Below, piece by piece: positions 1 through 7,763 of a stretch of 55,366 nt of DNA. The stretch lies in contig NZ_JACNMO010000032.1 in assembly GCF_020622345.1 (NCBI RefSeq), forward strand, positions 1 to 55,366, written 5' to 3'. This DNA is from Roseobacter weihaiensis (lineage in GTDB: Bacteria > Pseudomonadota > Alphaproteobacteria > Rhodobacterales > Rhodobacteraceae). The notes beneath the pieces are model-generated. The model was given only the letters and a program-made list of their open reading frames with translations. It was not told the origin of the DNA and ran no database searches. The translations under genes were made by a program, and so were the position numbers. Position 1 is the first letter of the stretch. Every line of letters starts with the position of its first letter.

Positions 1-1
1 G

Positions 2-112
2 GCACAGATCGTCATCAATACATGGCTCAGACAGTACAATCGTGTTCGACCACATCAGGCCCTAAACATGCGCCCGCCCATCCCAGAAACCCTGCGCAAA
101 AGTGGCCCATAG
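2..112 (+). pseudogene. IS3-family transposase C-terminal fragment
   Basis: The first bases read in frame as the end of an IS3-family transposase (integrase core, OrfB). The segment contains TWLRQYNRVRPHQAL, the typical IS3 motif just downstream of the last catalytic residue, and stops with TAG at 110-112. The upstream part lies outside the window, so I cannot tell whether the copy is intact. It differs in sequence from the second IS3 remnant that begins about 40 bases further on. Identification as IS3-type is secure from the motif; the specific element is not. Confidence 0.75.
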
Positions 113-148
113 AAATGGGGCTGGACAGTTCCCGTGGCGTGCCCACAT

Positions 149-313
149 AGCATCTACAACGAAGAAAGACCGCATGCGCCATCAGGAACAACCCATCGAT
201 CTCGCTGATGAATGGCTCAGACATACAACAAGCACCCTGAGCCAAACACCCCGAAAATCTCTAGCCGGGTGGTCCAAACAAGGGGAGCAGCTCAGTCGGA
301 CGGATCACTAACA
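149..313 (+). mobile_element. Decayed end of an IS3-family element (left copy)
   Basis: This stretch matches, at nucleotide level and with few differences, the reverse complement of about 55023-55190 at the other end of the window. Both copies carry the transposase C-terminus (YNEERP), the downstream CCGAAAATCT segment and the shared GGGGAGCAGCTCAG. Here the reading frame is broken: the copy is one base shorter just after YNEERP, which gives an early stop. The match to the right copy fades after CACTAACA at about 313, so the terminal inverted repeat is lost or degraded. The transposase orientation is +, so the IS body would lie to the left. Confidence 0.7.
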
Positions 314-409
314 CCTCAGTGGCCTGGAATGGGTGCTGCCCAAACTCATGTACAGCGACATCGCAAATCCGCAATTGTAACTTGCCCGCACCGCATTTAT
401 GGAAATGCT

Positions 410-2125
410 ATGATTGAAAAGGTGTTTCTCAAAGCCCGATGCCGCTATCTATTGCAATCCCGAACATCCGCCCCGCAAGTCATCAAGATACAGCATCCTT
501 GTAAGACCACTGACCACATTCTGGTTCCGACAGACGCCTTCAGCCGGTTTTGCCTTGCGCCTATGGATCATCCGGTTGAGATAGACGCCAAAGGTTTTGA
601 TATCCGCCGCATGCCCCCTGATCTGCTGGGCAGGCATAGGGACGGCCGTATTCTGAAAAAGGCACGTTTCGCCGCCCCTTTGCATTATGGCGGGTGCCTC
701 TACACATTTCAGCGCCCTCAAAAAGGCGCGCCCCGGAAAAGTCTTGCAGACAACCGCGGTATGGACCTGGGCAGCGAAAGCCTTCTGACGATGCTCTGCT
801 CAGAGATGATCCATGAAGATGTACCCCCGTTGCCACACACGGATGCACCGGCGCCCAAAAACAGCTTGGAAATCGGTATTGTGTTGCACCTTCACTACCC
901 TGAACTCTGGCCAGAGTTTGCAACCTTCCTACAACACGCCAAGCTCGATTTCCGCCTCATCGTCACGCTGACAAGGCAGGATGAAGCGCTCATCTCGCAG
1001 ATAAAAGCCAGCTACCCTGACGCGCGGGTTCTGGTTGACGACAACATCGGTCGCGATATTCGTCCTTTTATCAAAGTGTTACAATCTGCACACCTGCAAG
1101 GCCTCGACGTCATTTGCAAAATTCACGCCAAACGTTCTGTTTTCAGCGGCGTGCCCGACGCACGCTTTGGCCACCTGTGGCGCAGACGGGCATTGCTTGA
1201 TCTGCTGGGGTCTCCGCTGCACGTGCAAAAAACGCTGGACCGGTTCGAAACCTCTCCCGACTTAGGCATGCTCGGTCCTGCCACGCTCCGTCTCAAGAAC
1301 GGCAGTGGCATCGACCCCGGACACGAAGACAGCCTGCCCACGCGCCGTTATCTATCCGGGCTGTGTGGATTTGATCCTTCGCATATCAAGGAAGACTATT
1401 TTGCGGGGACCATGTTTTGGGTGCGTACCGCAGCCTTGGCCGCGTTGCAGGACGTGACACTTCCGGACGATGCTTTCACGGAAGAACCCGAGCAAACTGG
1501 CGAGCGGTTCGAACATGCTGTAGAGCGGTTTTTTTCAGATTGCGTGCGCGCGCAAGGCTACAGATTGGGTGATATTGAACCACTGGTGCTGGCCAGACCA
1601 GACATTCCCATCCGATCTTCCACAGGCCGGCTGCTTGCCCCCCACGCTCTTCTTGAGGCCACCCGCGCGTGGTACCGGTCTCGCTGGCAGCAGCCTTTTG
1701 AGCAAGATCTGTCAAATCATCGCGTCGCCCTTGTGGCCGCCCATGACGTCGAAGCCGCGGGCCCGCAAATTGAGGATCTGCAGCGTCAGGGATGGCTGGT
1801 ATGCCTATGTTTGCGCGTCACATCCAAAAGCCTAGATACGCATGTCGCGACGCCGGCAGATGCTGTTTTCCTGCGCGAGCACGGCGGACAGGAGATCGAC
1901 ATCTGGGCCGCAGCGCTACGCGCCGACCCGCCAATCTGGGACGCAAAGACACTCAGCCTCCGGAGCACAGGTAATCCTGCTTTCCTCACTTTTGACAGAG
2001 GCCCCGAAAGCATGAAGATCCGCTCTCAACTTGAAAATGCGCTGGTTTGGAACAAGCCCAGCGAAACGCTGTTCAGGTCTCGGGCCCTGCTTGCCAAATT
2101 TTCAATGCAGCCGACAGACGACTAG
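410..2125 (+). CDS. RgpF-like rhamnan synthesis / glycosyltransferase protein
   Basis: A 571-residue protein whose central part (roughly residues 140-400) resembles the rhamnan synthesis protein F (RgpF) family, found in enzymes and accessory proteins that build surface polysaccharides. Seen directly: a hydrophobic start EIGIVLHLHYPELW, then LVDDNIGRDIRPF, ICKIHAKRS and DYFAGTMFWVR, all typical RgpF landmarks. The open frame extends left to 212, but that part is IS3 remnant read out of frame, so I use the first ATG after it (410). There is no clear Shine-Dalgarno sequence there, and the IS may have removed the native 5' end. It converges on a GT8 glycosyltransferase 15 bases downstream, which supports a polysaccharide role. 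Substrate is unknown. Confidence 0.65.
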   Translation: MIEKVFLKARCRYLLQSRTSAPQVIKIQHPCKTTDHILVPTDAFSRFCLAPMDHPVEIDAKGFDIRRMPPDLLGRHRDGRILKKARFAAPLHYGGCLYTFQRPQKGAPRKSLADNRGMDLGSESLLTMLCSEMIHEDVPPLPHTDAPAPKNSLEIGIVLHLHYPELWPEFATFLQHAKLDFRLIVTLTRQDEALISQIKASYPDARVLVDDNIGRDIRPFIKVLQSAHLQGLDVICKIHAKRSVFSGVPDARFGHLWRRRALLDLLGSPLHVQKTLDRFETSPDLGMLGPATLRLKNGSGIDPGHEDSLPTRRYLSGLCGFDPSHIKEDYFAGTMFWVRTAALAALQDVTLPDDAFTEEPEQTGERFEHAVERFFSDCVRAQGYRLGDIEPLVLARPDIPIRSSTGRLLAPHALLEATRAWYRSRWQQPFEQDLSNHRVALVAAHDVEAAGPQIEDLQRQGWLVCLCLRVTSKSLDTHVATPADAVFLREHGGQEIDIWAAALRADPPIWDAKTLSLRSTGNPAFLTFDRGPESMKIRSQLENALVWNKPSETLFRSRALLAKFSMQPTDD

Positions 2126-2140
2126 GCTCAGCATTGCACA

Positions 2141-3076
2141 CTACGTTTTGGCACGCGCTGCCCGGCGCGATTTGCTGAAACGATCCCTGATGGCATTTTT
2201 AAACCGCCGACCAAGACCTTGCAGCGCGGTCTCGCGCCACGGTGTCTGGTTGCGGAAGTGCCAGTAGAGGTCCCGCCGCGGGTGGTTGCACTTGGCGCTC
2301 CAAGGTTTGCGCTTGTCCGTGAAATGCAGAATGCCGGGGGCGGCTACTGCCTGTTGTGCTTCCCCGTCGGTGTATCCGGGTTCAAAATCGTTTGGTGTGT
2401 AGAGCCGCGTATTGGCGTTCCAACGCAGATGCAGCCGGTGCGTTTGCCCTGCAAACATCAGATTGAGAATATCCTGATCCTGCAACTCCAACCTGTCGAG
2501 ATGAATGGACACCACCTCGTCTACGCGACGGTCAAAATCATCAGGGTCAATCCCGTCAAGATCGAAAATCAAAATACCTGCATTGAAATAAAAGCTCTGC
2601 GTCGAAAGCCCGAGTCGCGCGCCTTGCGTTTTCCCCCCCTCATCCGCTGCCGCGGCAATGGGCAGACCATGCATGTCCAGATCATACAAAACCGCAAGGT
2701 CATCGGTGACAACCGTATCGCAATCCAGATAGATGACGCGCGGCGTTACGCCTTTGAGCGTTGAGGGGATGGCAAGCCGCAGATAGGTGGCGCGGGATAC
2801 GTGTTCTCTATTGTCGGGCAGTGTTTCGAACGTCTCTGCCGCGATCTCATGCCAGCGTAGTTCGATGTCGGGCACGGTCTTTTGCAACATGGACCGATCC
2901 GCTTCGCTGATGTCGCCTGTCTGAAGGATATGCGCCGTGATCCGCGTTGCTTTCGATGCTGCTTGCCGCGCGGACAGTAAGGTCACCGCGGCATGCGCAA
3001 TAAAACCGCGATCAAAGGCCAGACAGAGATAGACCGGGTCCGCCGTCGCTTGCCGTGAAGAAACAGGTTTTGTCAT
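2141..3076 (-). CDS. Glycosyltransferase family 8 (LgtC/RfaJ type)
   Basis: A 311-residue protein with the layout of GT8 retaining glycosyltransferases, which transfer a sugar from a nucleotide-sugar donor to lipopolysaccharide or another surface glycan. Seen directly: the N-terminal strand VYLCLAFDRGF, the central metal-binding DxD motif in VIYLDCDTVV, and the later YFNAGILIFDLD and HFTDKRKPW segments, where the histidine usually helps bind metal. The length is normal for the family. No signal peptide is visible; a basic C-terminal tail (KSRRAARAK) may help membrane association. It is transcribed toward the RgpF-like gene. Acceptor and donor cannot be told from sequence. Confidence 0.88.
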   Translation of the reverse strand: MTKPVSSRQATADPVYLCLAFDRGFIAHAAVTLLSARQAASKATRITAHILQTGDISEADRSMLQKTVPDIELRWHEIAAETFETLPDNREHVSRATYLRLAIPSTLKGVTPRVIYLDCDTVVTDDLAVLYDLDMHGLPIAAAADEGGKTQGARLGLSTQSFYFNAGILIFDLDGIDPDDFDRRVDEVVSIHLDRLELQDQDILNLMFAGQTHRLHLRWNANTRLYTPNDFEPGYTDGEAQQAVAAPGILHFTDKRKPWSAKCNHPRRDLYWHFRNQTPWRETALQGLGRRFKNAIRDRFSKSRRAARAKT

Positions 3077-3162
3077 GTTGATCTCACCCCGCCGTTTTTC
3101 GTTCCATAGTCATCGCAGGCCCTGGCCGCAACTCACGCGGGCCACTGTCGCTGCTAAAAAGG

Positions 3163-3256
3163 GGGCTGTTGCATGAACGCTCCCGAGCATAACTCGGGGC
3201 ACGGCAGGTGACTCTATTCCGAGACACCAACAGCTCAAGCGGCGTCGCCCTGCCGT
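3163..3256. other. Candidate structured element with possible pseudoknot
   Basis: Pairing is seen directly. A 9-bp outer stem joins 3163-3171 with 3228-3236 (one G-U). Inside it, 3182-3187 pairs with 3193-3198 around CATAA. A second inner hairpin joins GGTG at 3207-3210 with CACC at 3225-3228, with CTC/GAG inside. An 8-bp segment ACGGCAGG (3201-3208) complements CCTGCCGT (3249-3256) downstream of the outer stem, giving a pseudoknot or an alternative fold. It lies between the GT8 gene and an IS3 orfA fragment. I do not recognise it as a named riboswitch, and the strand is unknown. Confidence 0.35.
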
Positions 3257-3350
3257 CGTTATCATCTTATGTGCCGGTCGGGTTGACCTTCGGCCCTGAA
3301 GGGTCCTGAATTGAGGTCAATCTGTTTTCCAAACGAGGAGACAGACTAAA

Positions 3351-3488
3351 TAGAGAAGCTGTTTCAGTGAAGAACAGATCATTGGCATTCTGAAGGAGCA
3401 CCAGGCCGGGCCAATCGCACAGGAGTTTTGTCGCAAATATGGGTTTAGCGATGCAACCTGCCGCCGGATCTGGTGGAGGCTGCGGTAG
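3351..3488 (+). pseudogene. IS3-family OrfA (transposase helix-turn-helix) fragment
   Basis: In frame this reads FSEEQIIGILKEHQAG then AQEFCRKYGFSDAT, the start of the HTH_Tnp_1 domain of IS3-family OrfA. The codon where ATG would be expected is TAG (3351-3353). The homology ends near 3463, before the usual YxWRxKYGG motif, and the frame stops at 3486-3488. No orfB follows; the next gene is an opposite-strand regulator. It is a short dead remnant. Confidence 0.8.
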
Positions 3489-3511
3489 GAATGAATGTTG
3501 GCTTGCCGCAC

Positions 3512-4231
3512 TCAGCGGGGAAGATCGTTAAACGGGCAGACATCCTCTTCGAATGGCACATGTCTTCGCCGGAACGGCGCGCCAGTGATACATTCTGGTT
3601 TGCTGATCCGGTCCATCCGGAAATGCCGAAAATCATCACGGCCAGGATCCCATGCCATCAGATACCACAGTGGTTGCAGGATGAGCATCGCTTGTGGTTC
3701 CACCATGCGGCGTGTCTTGGCACCTTTTGCGTCGCAGTACTCAAACTGGAGGGGGAGCTGCTGAAGAAACGCCGTCTCGAACGCGGGGAGCAATGCAGGA
3801 TCAATCGGCCTCATATCTGATATATCCTGCTTTGGTGACAGTCGACCAATATGCAGACAGTCAAGAAAGCGGCGCAGATCGCGCACTTTGTCTGATGGCA
3901 GGGACTTTTCGATCTTGGCAAGACCGGCATCTGCAAGGTTCGAAAATGGCAAGCTTTGCCCCGCGCGCATCACTGCGACACTGATCAGAAGGGCAAAGAC
4001 CTCAGCCACTGACAAACGTGCGGTTGTCTGAACCGATTGCGGATCAAGCTGCACCCCGCCTCCACGCCCACTTTCGGAGTGGATGACGAAACCTTCGTCG
4101 CGCAACGCGCAGATATCGCGCAGAACCGTTCTTCGTGACGCCCCGACTTCGCAGGCCAGATCATCAATCGTCGAGGTCCCTTTGCGGCGCAGGGTGCGCA
4201 CGATGGTGTCATGCCGAAGGCGAATATCCAT
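3512..4231 (-). CDS. WYL-domain transcriptional regulator (HTH_11, YafY type)
   Basis: A 239-residue regulator with an N-terminal winged helix of the HTH_11/DeoR-like type (about residues 5-60; STIDDLACEVGASRRTVLRDI) followed by a WYL domain (about 140-205), where LILQPLWYLMAWDPGRDDFRHFRMDRI carries the family signature. WYL proteins are DNA-binding regulators that often sense nucleotides or small ligands; the ligand here is unknown. It is divergent from ridA with 87 bases between starts, a classic arrangement for a regulator of its neighbour. A TGGTG-N11-CACCA inverted repeat lies in that gap. The ATG at 4231 gives a full N-terminal helix, so the start is likely correct. Confidence 0.88.
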   Translation of the reverse strand: MDIRLRHDTIVRTLRRKGTSTIDDLACEVGASRRTVLRDICALRDEGFVIHSESGRGGGVQLDPQSVQTTARLSVAEVFALLISVAVMRAGQSLPFSNLADAGLAKIEKSLPSDKVRDLRRFLDCLHIGRLSPKQDISDMRPIDPALLPAFETAFLQQLPLQFEYCDAKGAKTRRMVEPQAMLILQPLWYLMAWDPGRDDFRHFRMDRISKPECITGAPFRRRHVPFEEDVCPFNDLPR

Positions 4232-4237
4232 TTTTCC

Positions 4238-4271
4238 ACTATAGCACTTTTGGTGACAAGATTTGGCACCA
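4238..4271. promoter_or_regulatory. WYL regulator/ridA divergent promoter and candidate operator
   Basis: The 87-base intergenic region holds TATAGT on the - strand (4238-4243), a good -10 box for the WYL gene. It also holds an inverted repeat TGGTG (4251-4255) / CACCA (4267-4271) with an 11-base spacer. The repeat overlaps the probable -35 region of the regulator and lies about 50 bases upstream of ridA. Binding by the WYL protein is inferred from position only. Confidence 0.4.
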
Positions 4272-4318
4272 TTTAAACCTAGTCAGCTTGCATAGATGTC
4301 AACAAGGAGAACTTGACG

Positions 4319-4714
4319 ATGCAACGCACCCCCGTGAACCCTTGGGATTGGTCCTTGAAACTCGGCTACAATCAGGCCGAAATAATCGATGGTCCTTCGC
4401 GCCAGTTGATCTGTGCTGGCCAAACCGCCGTCGACGGCGAAGGCAATCCGCAACATCCCGGCGACATGCGCGGCCAGATCGCCCTGGCTTTGGACAATCT
4501 GGAGGTAGTCCTGGCGAGCGCGGATATGGGTTTGAGTAACATTATCCGGCTCGGTGTCTTTGCAACCGACGTAGATGAAGCGCTGAAAAACCTCGACCTG
4601 CTTGGTATGCGCTTTGGGCCGGTCCAATGCGCCCCGCCGATGACATTGCTTGGCGTAACCCGATTGGCAATCCCGGGCTTGCTGTTCGAAATCGAAGCCA
4701 CTGCCGCGGCATAG
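4319..4714 (+). CDS. RidA/YjgF/UK114 family protein
   Basis: A 131-residue member of the RidA family, small trimeric cytosolic proteins that typically hydrolyse reactive enamine/imine intermediates. Seen directly: LICAGQTAVDGEGNPQHPGD near residue 30, then the MRGQIALALDNLEVVLASA helix, and a C-terminal GVTRLAIPGLLFEIEA, where the arginine matches the conserved ligand-binding Arg of the family. The start is ATG 4319 because AAGGAGA at 4304-4310 is 8 bases upstream; a TTG at 4313 is too close. It stands alone and is divergent from the WYL regulator, its likely controller. It may belong to one of the less studied RidA subfamilies, so deaminase activity is an inference. Confidence 0.88.
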   Translation: MQRTPVNPWDWSLKLGYNQAEIIDGPSRQLICAGQTAVDGEGNPQHPGDMRGQIALALDNLEVVLASADMGLSNIIRLGVFATDVDEALKNLDLLGMRFGPVQCAPPMTLLGVTRLAIPGLLFEIEATAAA

Positions 4715-5055
4715 CGAGACGCGCCAGATTTGAGCCGCCATTGGTCCAGAATTGCGTGACGTTTTTGGCCAAGATTACCTGACAGGCCCGATGGGCTGGT
4801 TTTCTGAAACCAGCCCATCGGTTCAAAGGCGCATGACTTTCGACACCGCCGGCCAAGACCGAAAGCGCGTCGGGCCCCCTGGGGCTGGCAGACGCCATGG
4901 ACCCGCGCTTCGCAGGGTGCGCCGAGGGTCCGGGGTTGCGCGTGGACCTGTCGCGCGGTCATCAAGGCGATATTTTTCAACGCGCCCCACCGTCACATTC
5001 GACAACTCCCTGCATTCCGGGTACGGCTTTCAAAGAGGAAGAGGGGAGAGACCGA
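4715..5055. other. Gene-free region upstream of fadD
   Basis: No convincing gene is present in these 341 bases. Open frames here have skewed composition and no family resemblance. The main feature is the long perfect hairpin at 4788-4821, listed separately. The stretch just before fadD carries the purine-rich ribosome-binding region AGAGGAAGAGGGGAG. Confidence 0.6.
4788..4821. repeat. Perfect 15-bp inverted repeat (stem-loop)
   Basis: CCGATGGGCTGGTTT (4788-4802), loop TCTG, and AAACCAGCCCATCGG (4807-4821) form a perfect 15-bp stem. No T-run follows on either strand, so it is not a standard intrinsic terminator. It sits between ridA and fadD. It may be a dispersed intergenic repeat or an mRNA-stabilising hairpin; that is inference. 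Confidence 0.7.
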
Positions 5056-6777
5056 ATGACTGCTGACAAGCGGCCATGGAAGGCGTTTTACGGCACCGAC
5101 GTCCGGCCGGAGCTGGGCGCGGCGCCCTATCGCACGATTGGTGATCTGATCCGGTCGGTTGCCGAGACATATGGCGACGCCCCGGCCTTTACGGCCTGCA
5201 TGCCCAACGGAATGAACGGCACGCTCAGCTTTGAACAGGTCGACCAGATGTCGGACGCCTTTGCAGTCTATCTGCGCGAGGTGGCAGGCCTTGCGCGGGG
5301 CGACCGGGTGGCGCTTCAGATGCCCAATTGCCTGAGCTTTCCGGTCGCGGCCTTTGGCATCCTCAAGGCGGGCTGCGTGCTGGTCAACGTCAACCCGCTC
5401 TATACCGCGGAGGAGATGTCAAAGCAGTTCATCGATGCCGAACCGCATGCGCTGGTCATCATCGATATGTTTGCCGATAAAATCCCCCAGGCCACGCGCG
5501 GGCATCCCATTCCCAACATCATCGTTACCCGCGTGGCGGAATTTTTACCTGCCATGCCGCGCAGCATCATTGGCTTGGTGCAAAAGCACTGGGACAAATC
5601 CGTCAAACCGATTGAGCTGGCCCATATCCGGCTGCCCGAGGCACTGGCCGCCGGCAAGGCGCATATGCAGGCCGAAAAGATCGAAGTGGACGCCTACCGC
5701 CAGTCCGTGCAGCCCGATGATGTGGCCTGCCTGCAGTACACCGGCGGCACGACTGGCGTCGCCAAAGGCGCGATGCTGACCCATGCCAATCTGATCCGGA
5801 ACATGGAACAGACGATGGAGCTGATCTCGGGCGTGAAAAAGGGTGAGGAGGTCGCTCTGACGGCCTTGCCGATGTACCATGTCTTTGCCTTTACGGTGAA
5901 CCTGCTGGGCTTTTACTGGCTCGGGTCACGCAACATCCTGATCCCCAACCCGCGCCCGCTGACAAACCTCAAACGCGCCTTCGAGAACTACAAGATCACC
6001 TGGATGAGCGGTGTGAACACGCTTTTCAACGGGCTGATGAACGAAGTCTGGTTTACCGACAGCCCGCCCAAACACCTCAAATTCGCCTCGGCGGGCGGCA
6101 TGGCCCTGCAAGCCTCCGTGGCTGAGAAATGGCGCAAGATCACCGGCAAACCGGTGCTGCAAGGCTATGGGCTGACCGAGACCTCGCCGGTGCTGACCTT
6201 TGAACCCTTGGGCAAAGAGCGGGCGGGGACCATCGGTGTGCCGGTGCCCTCGACGCTTGTGGCCTGCCTCGATGAAGCAGGCAAGCCGGTGCCGGTCGGC
6301 CAATCGGGCGAGATCGCGGCCAAAGGCCCGCAGGTCATGGCCGGTTATTGGAACAAACCCATGGAAACCGCTGCCGTCATGAAAGACGGCTGGTTTCTGA
6401 CCGGCGACATCGGTGTGATGGATGCGGATGGGTATTTCACCATCGTGGACCGCAAGAAGGACATGGTGGTCGTGTCGGGTTTCAACGTCTACCCCAATGA
6501 GATCGAAGACTGCCTGATGACCCATCCCGGCATTCTGGAGGCCGCCGTGATCGGTGTACCCGATGACGCCACCGGTGAGGCGGTCAAGGCGTTCATCGTT
6601 GCACGCGATACCAGCCTGACGGAGGCCGACATCCGCAGTCACTGCAAGGCGCATCTGACCGCTTATAAGATCCCCAAGCGGGTAGCGTTCCGGGATAGTC
6701 TGCCGAAATCCAACGTCGGCAAAATCCTCAGAAAAGACCTGCGCGCTGAAGAGCTGGCGCAGCACGCAGCGGAGTAA
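5056..6777 (+). CDS. fadD: Long-chain-fatty-acid-CoA ligase (AMP-forming)
   Basis: A 573-residue acyl-CoA synthetase that activates fatty acids with ATP and CoA through an acyl-adenylate. Seen directly: the AMP-binding P-loop YTGGTTGVAKGAMLTH, the adenine-binding QGYGLTETSPV, the TGDIGVMDADGYFTIVDRKKD hinge region, the C-terminal VSGFNVYPNEIE and the catalytic lysine region PKSNVGKILRKDLR. All catalytic motifs are intact and the length matches FadD. I choose ATG 5056 because an AG-rich ribosome-binding site precedes it and MTADKRPWKAFY resembles family N-termini; the open frame to 4897 is unlikely. A transporter gene follows 6 bases downstream, so the two are probably an operon for uptake and activation of a carboxylic acid or sterol-like compound. 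Confidence 0.93.
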   Translation: MTADKRPWKAFYGTDVRPELGAAPYRTIGDLIRSVAETYGDAPAFTACMPNGMNGTLSFEQVDQMSDAFAVYLREVAGLARGDRVALQMPNCLSFPVAAFGILKAGCVLVNVNPLYTAEEMSKQFIDAEPHALVIIDMFADKIPQATRGHPIPNIIVTRVAEFLPAMPRSIIGLVQKHWDKSVKPIELAHIRLPEALAAGKAHMQAEKIEVDAYRQSVQPDDVACLQYTGGTTGVAKGAMLTHANLIRNMEQTMELISGVKKGEEVALTALPMYHVFAFTVNLLGFYWLGSRNILIPNPRPLTNLKRAFENYKITWMSGVNTLFNGLMNEVWFTDSPPKHLKFASAGGMALQASVAEKWRKITGKPVLQGYGLTETSPVLTFEPLGKERAGTIGVPVPSTLVACLDEAGKPVPVGQSGEIAAKGPQVMAGYWNKPMETAAVMKDGWFLTGDIGVMDADGYFTIVDRKKDMVVVSGFNVYPNEIEDCLMTHPGILEAAVIGVPDDATGEAVKAFIVARDTSLTEADIRSHCKAHLTAYKIPKRVAFRDSLPKSNVGKILRKDLRAEELAQHAAE

Positions 6778-6783
6778 CGCGTC

Positions 6784-7665
6784 ATGATTGGAGCATTCGA
6801 GCAGGCGATCCTCGCCCTGATGATCTTTGCAATTATGCTGGGGATGGGTGCGTCGCTGACCCCGCGGGACTTCTATCTGGCGTTGCGGCGCCCCTACGGG
6901 TTGGCCATCGGCGTGGTGTCGCAATACGGGTTCATGCCCCTGATCGGGTTTCTGCTGGTCAGCCTGCTGACCGTGCCGGAGACCATCGCGGTCGGGATCC
7001 TCATCATGTCCTGCATGCCGGGGGGGACCACGTCGAATATCTTTACGTATTTCTCCAAAGGGAACCTCGCGCTGTCGGTGCTGATGACGGTCACCTCGAC
7101 CGTGGCCGGTGTGGTGATGATCCCGATCGTGCTGGTGTTTTATGCCACCGCCCTTGATCTCGATATCCCGCGCGAGAACATCATCGCGACACTTGTACTG
7201 CTGCTGGTGCCTGTGGCCATTGGCATGGTCCTGCGCAAGATCAACGCCAATGTTGGGGCTGTGACTGAATTCTTTGGCTCTGCGCTGGCGCTGTTCTTTA
7301 TCGCCTTTCTGGTCGTCAGCTGGATTCCGCGCAACTGGAAGTTCCTGCTGGAGACGACCTCGGCCACCTATATCGCTTCGATTGGGCTGGGGGTCTTCGG
7401 AATCACCATCGGCTATTTTTTCGCCCGTGCCTTACGTCTACACCCGCGCAACGCCCGCACCGTTGCGCTGGAGACCGGTATCCAGAACGGGCCGCTTGCT
7501 GTTGCGATCATCGTCTTTACCTTTGCAGGCACGGAGGCGCAGGCGGTGATGGCCGTGCCGGTGCTCTATTCTCTGTTCATCATCATTATCGCGACCCTGG
7601 TGACCTTCATCTTCCGCCGCGCAAATACGGCGGCAGAGCAGAAATTACCCGACAGCCTGCTCTAG
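6784..7665 (+). CDS. Bile acid:sodium symporter family (BASS) transporter
   Basis: A 293-residue inner-membrane protein with about nine or ten hydrophobic segments spread over its whole length. It shows BASS-family landmarks: the early LMIFAIMLGMGASLTPRDF, the MSCMPGGTTSNIFTYFSKGNLALS stretch, which contributes to sodium and substrate binding in the family, and the later ALETGIQNGPLAVAIIVFTF, the second sodium-site helix. It probably imports an organic acid or sterol-like anion with sodium. It begins 6 bases after fadD, implying co-transcription, so its substrate may be what the CoA ligase activates. The exact substrate is not predictable. Confidence 0.9.
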   Translation: MIGAFEQAILALMIFAIMLGMGASLTPRDFYLALRRPYGLAIGVVSQYGFMPLIGFLLVSLLTVPETIAVGILIMSCMPGGTTSNIFTYFSKGNLALSVLMTVTSTVAGVVMIPIVLVFYATALDLDIPRENIIATLVLLLVPVAIGMVLRKINANVGAVTEFFGSALALFFIAFLVVSWIPRNWKFLLETTSATYIASIGLGVFGITIGYFFARALRLHPRNARTVALETGIQNGPLAVAIIVFTFAGTEAQAVMAVPVLYSLFIIIIATLVTFIFRRANTAAEQKLPDSLL

Positions 7666-7763
7666 AAGGCCTCATGGACCACGCTTGAAGGTGGCCGATC
7701 AAAATCACAGGCGCGCAACAGCCCTTTGGAGCGACAGTCAGCCGGCGCGCCCGAAAAGGGATG

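Noticed and set aside
212-409. N-terminal extension of the RgpF-like frame back to 212
   Set aside because: It is translated from the IS3 remnant in a non-transposase frame and has no ribosome-binding site.
4752-5066. Open frames on both strands between ridA and fadD
   Set aside because: They run through the perfect hairpin, have unnatural composition and no supported start; likely artefacts of high GC.
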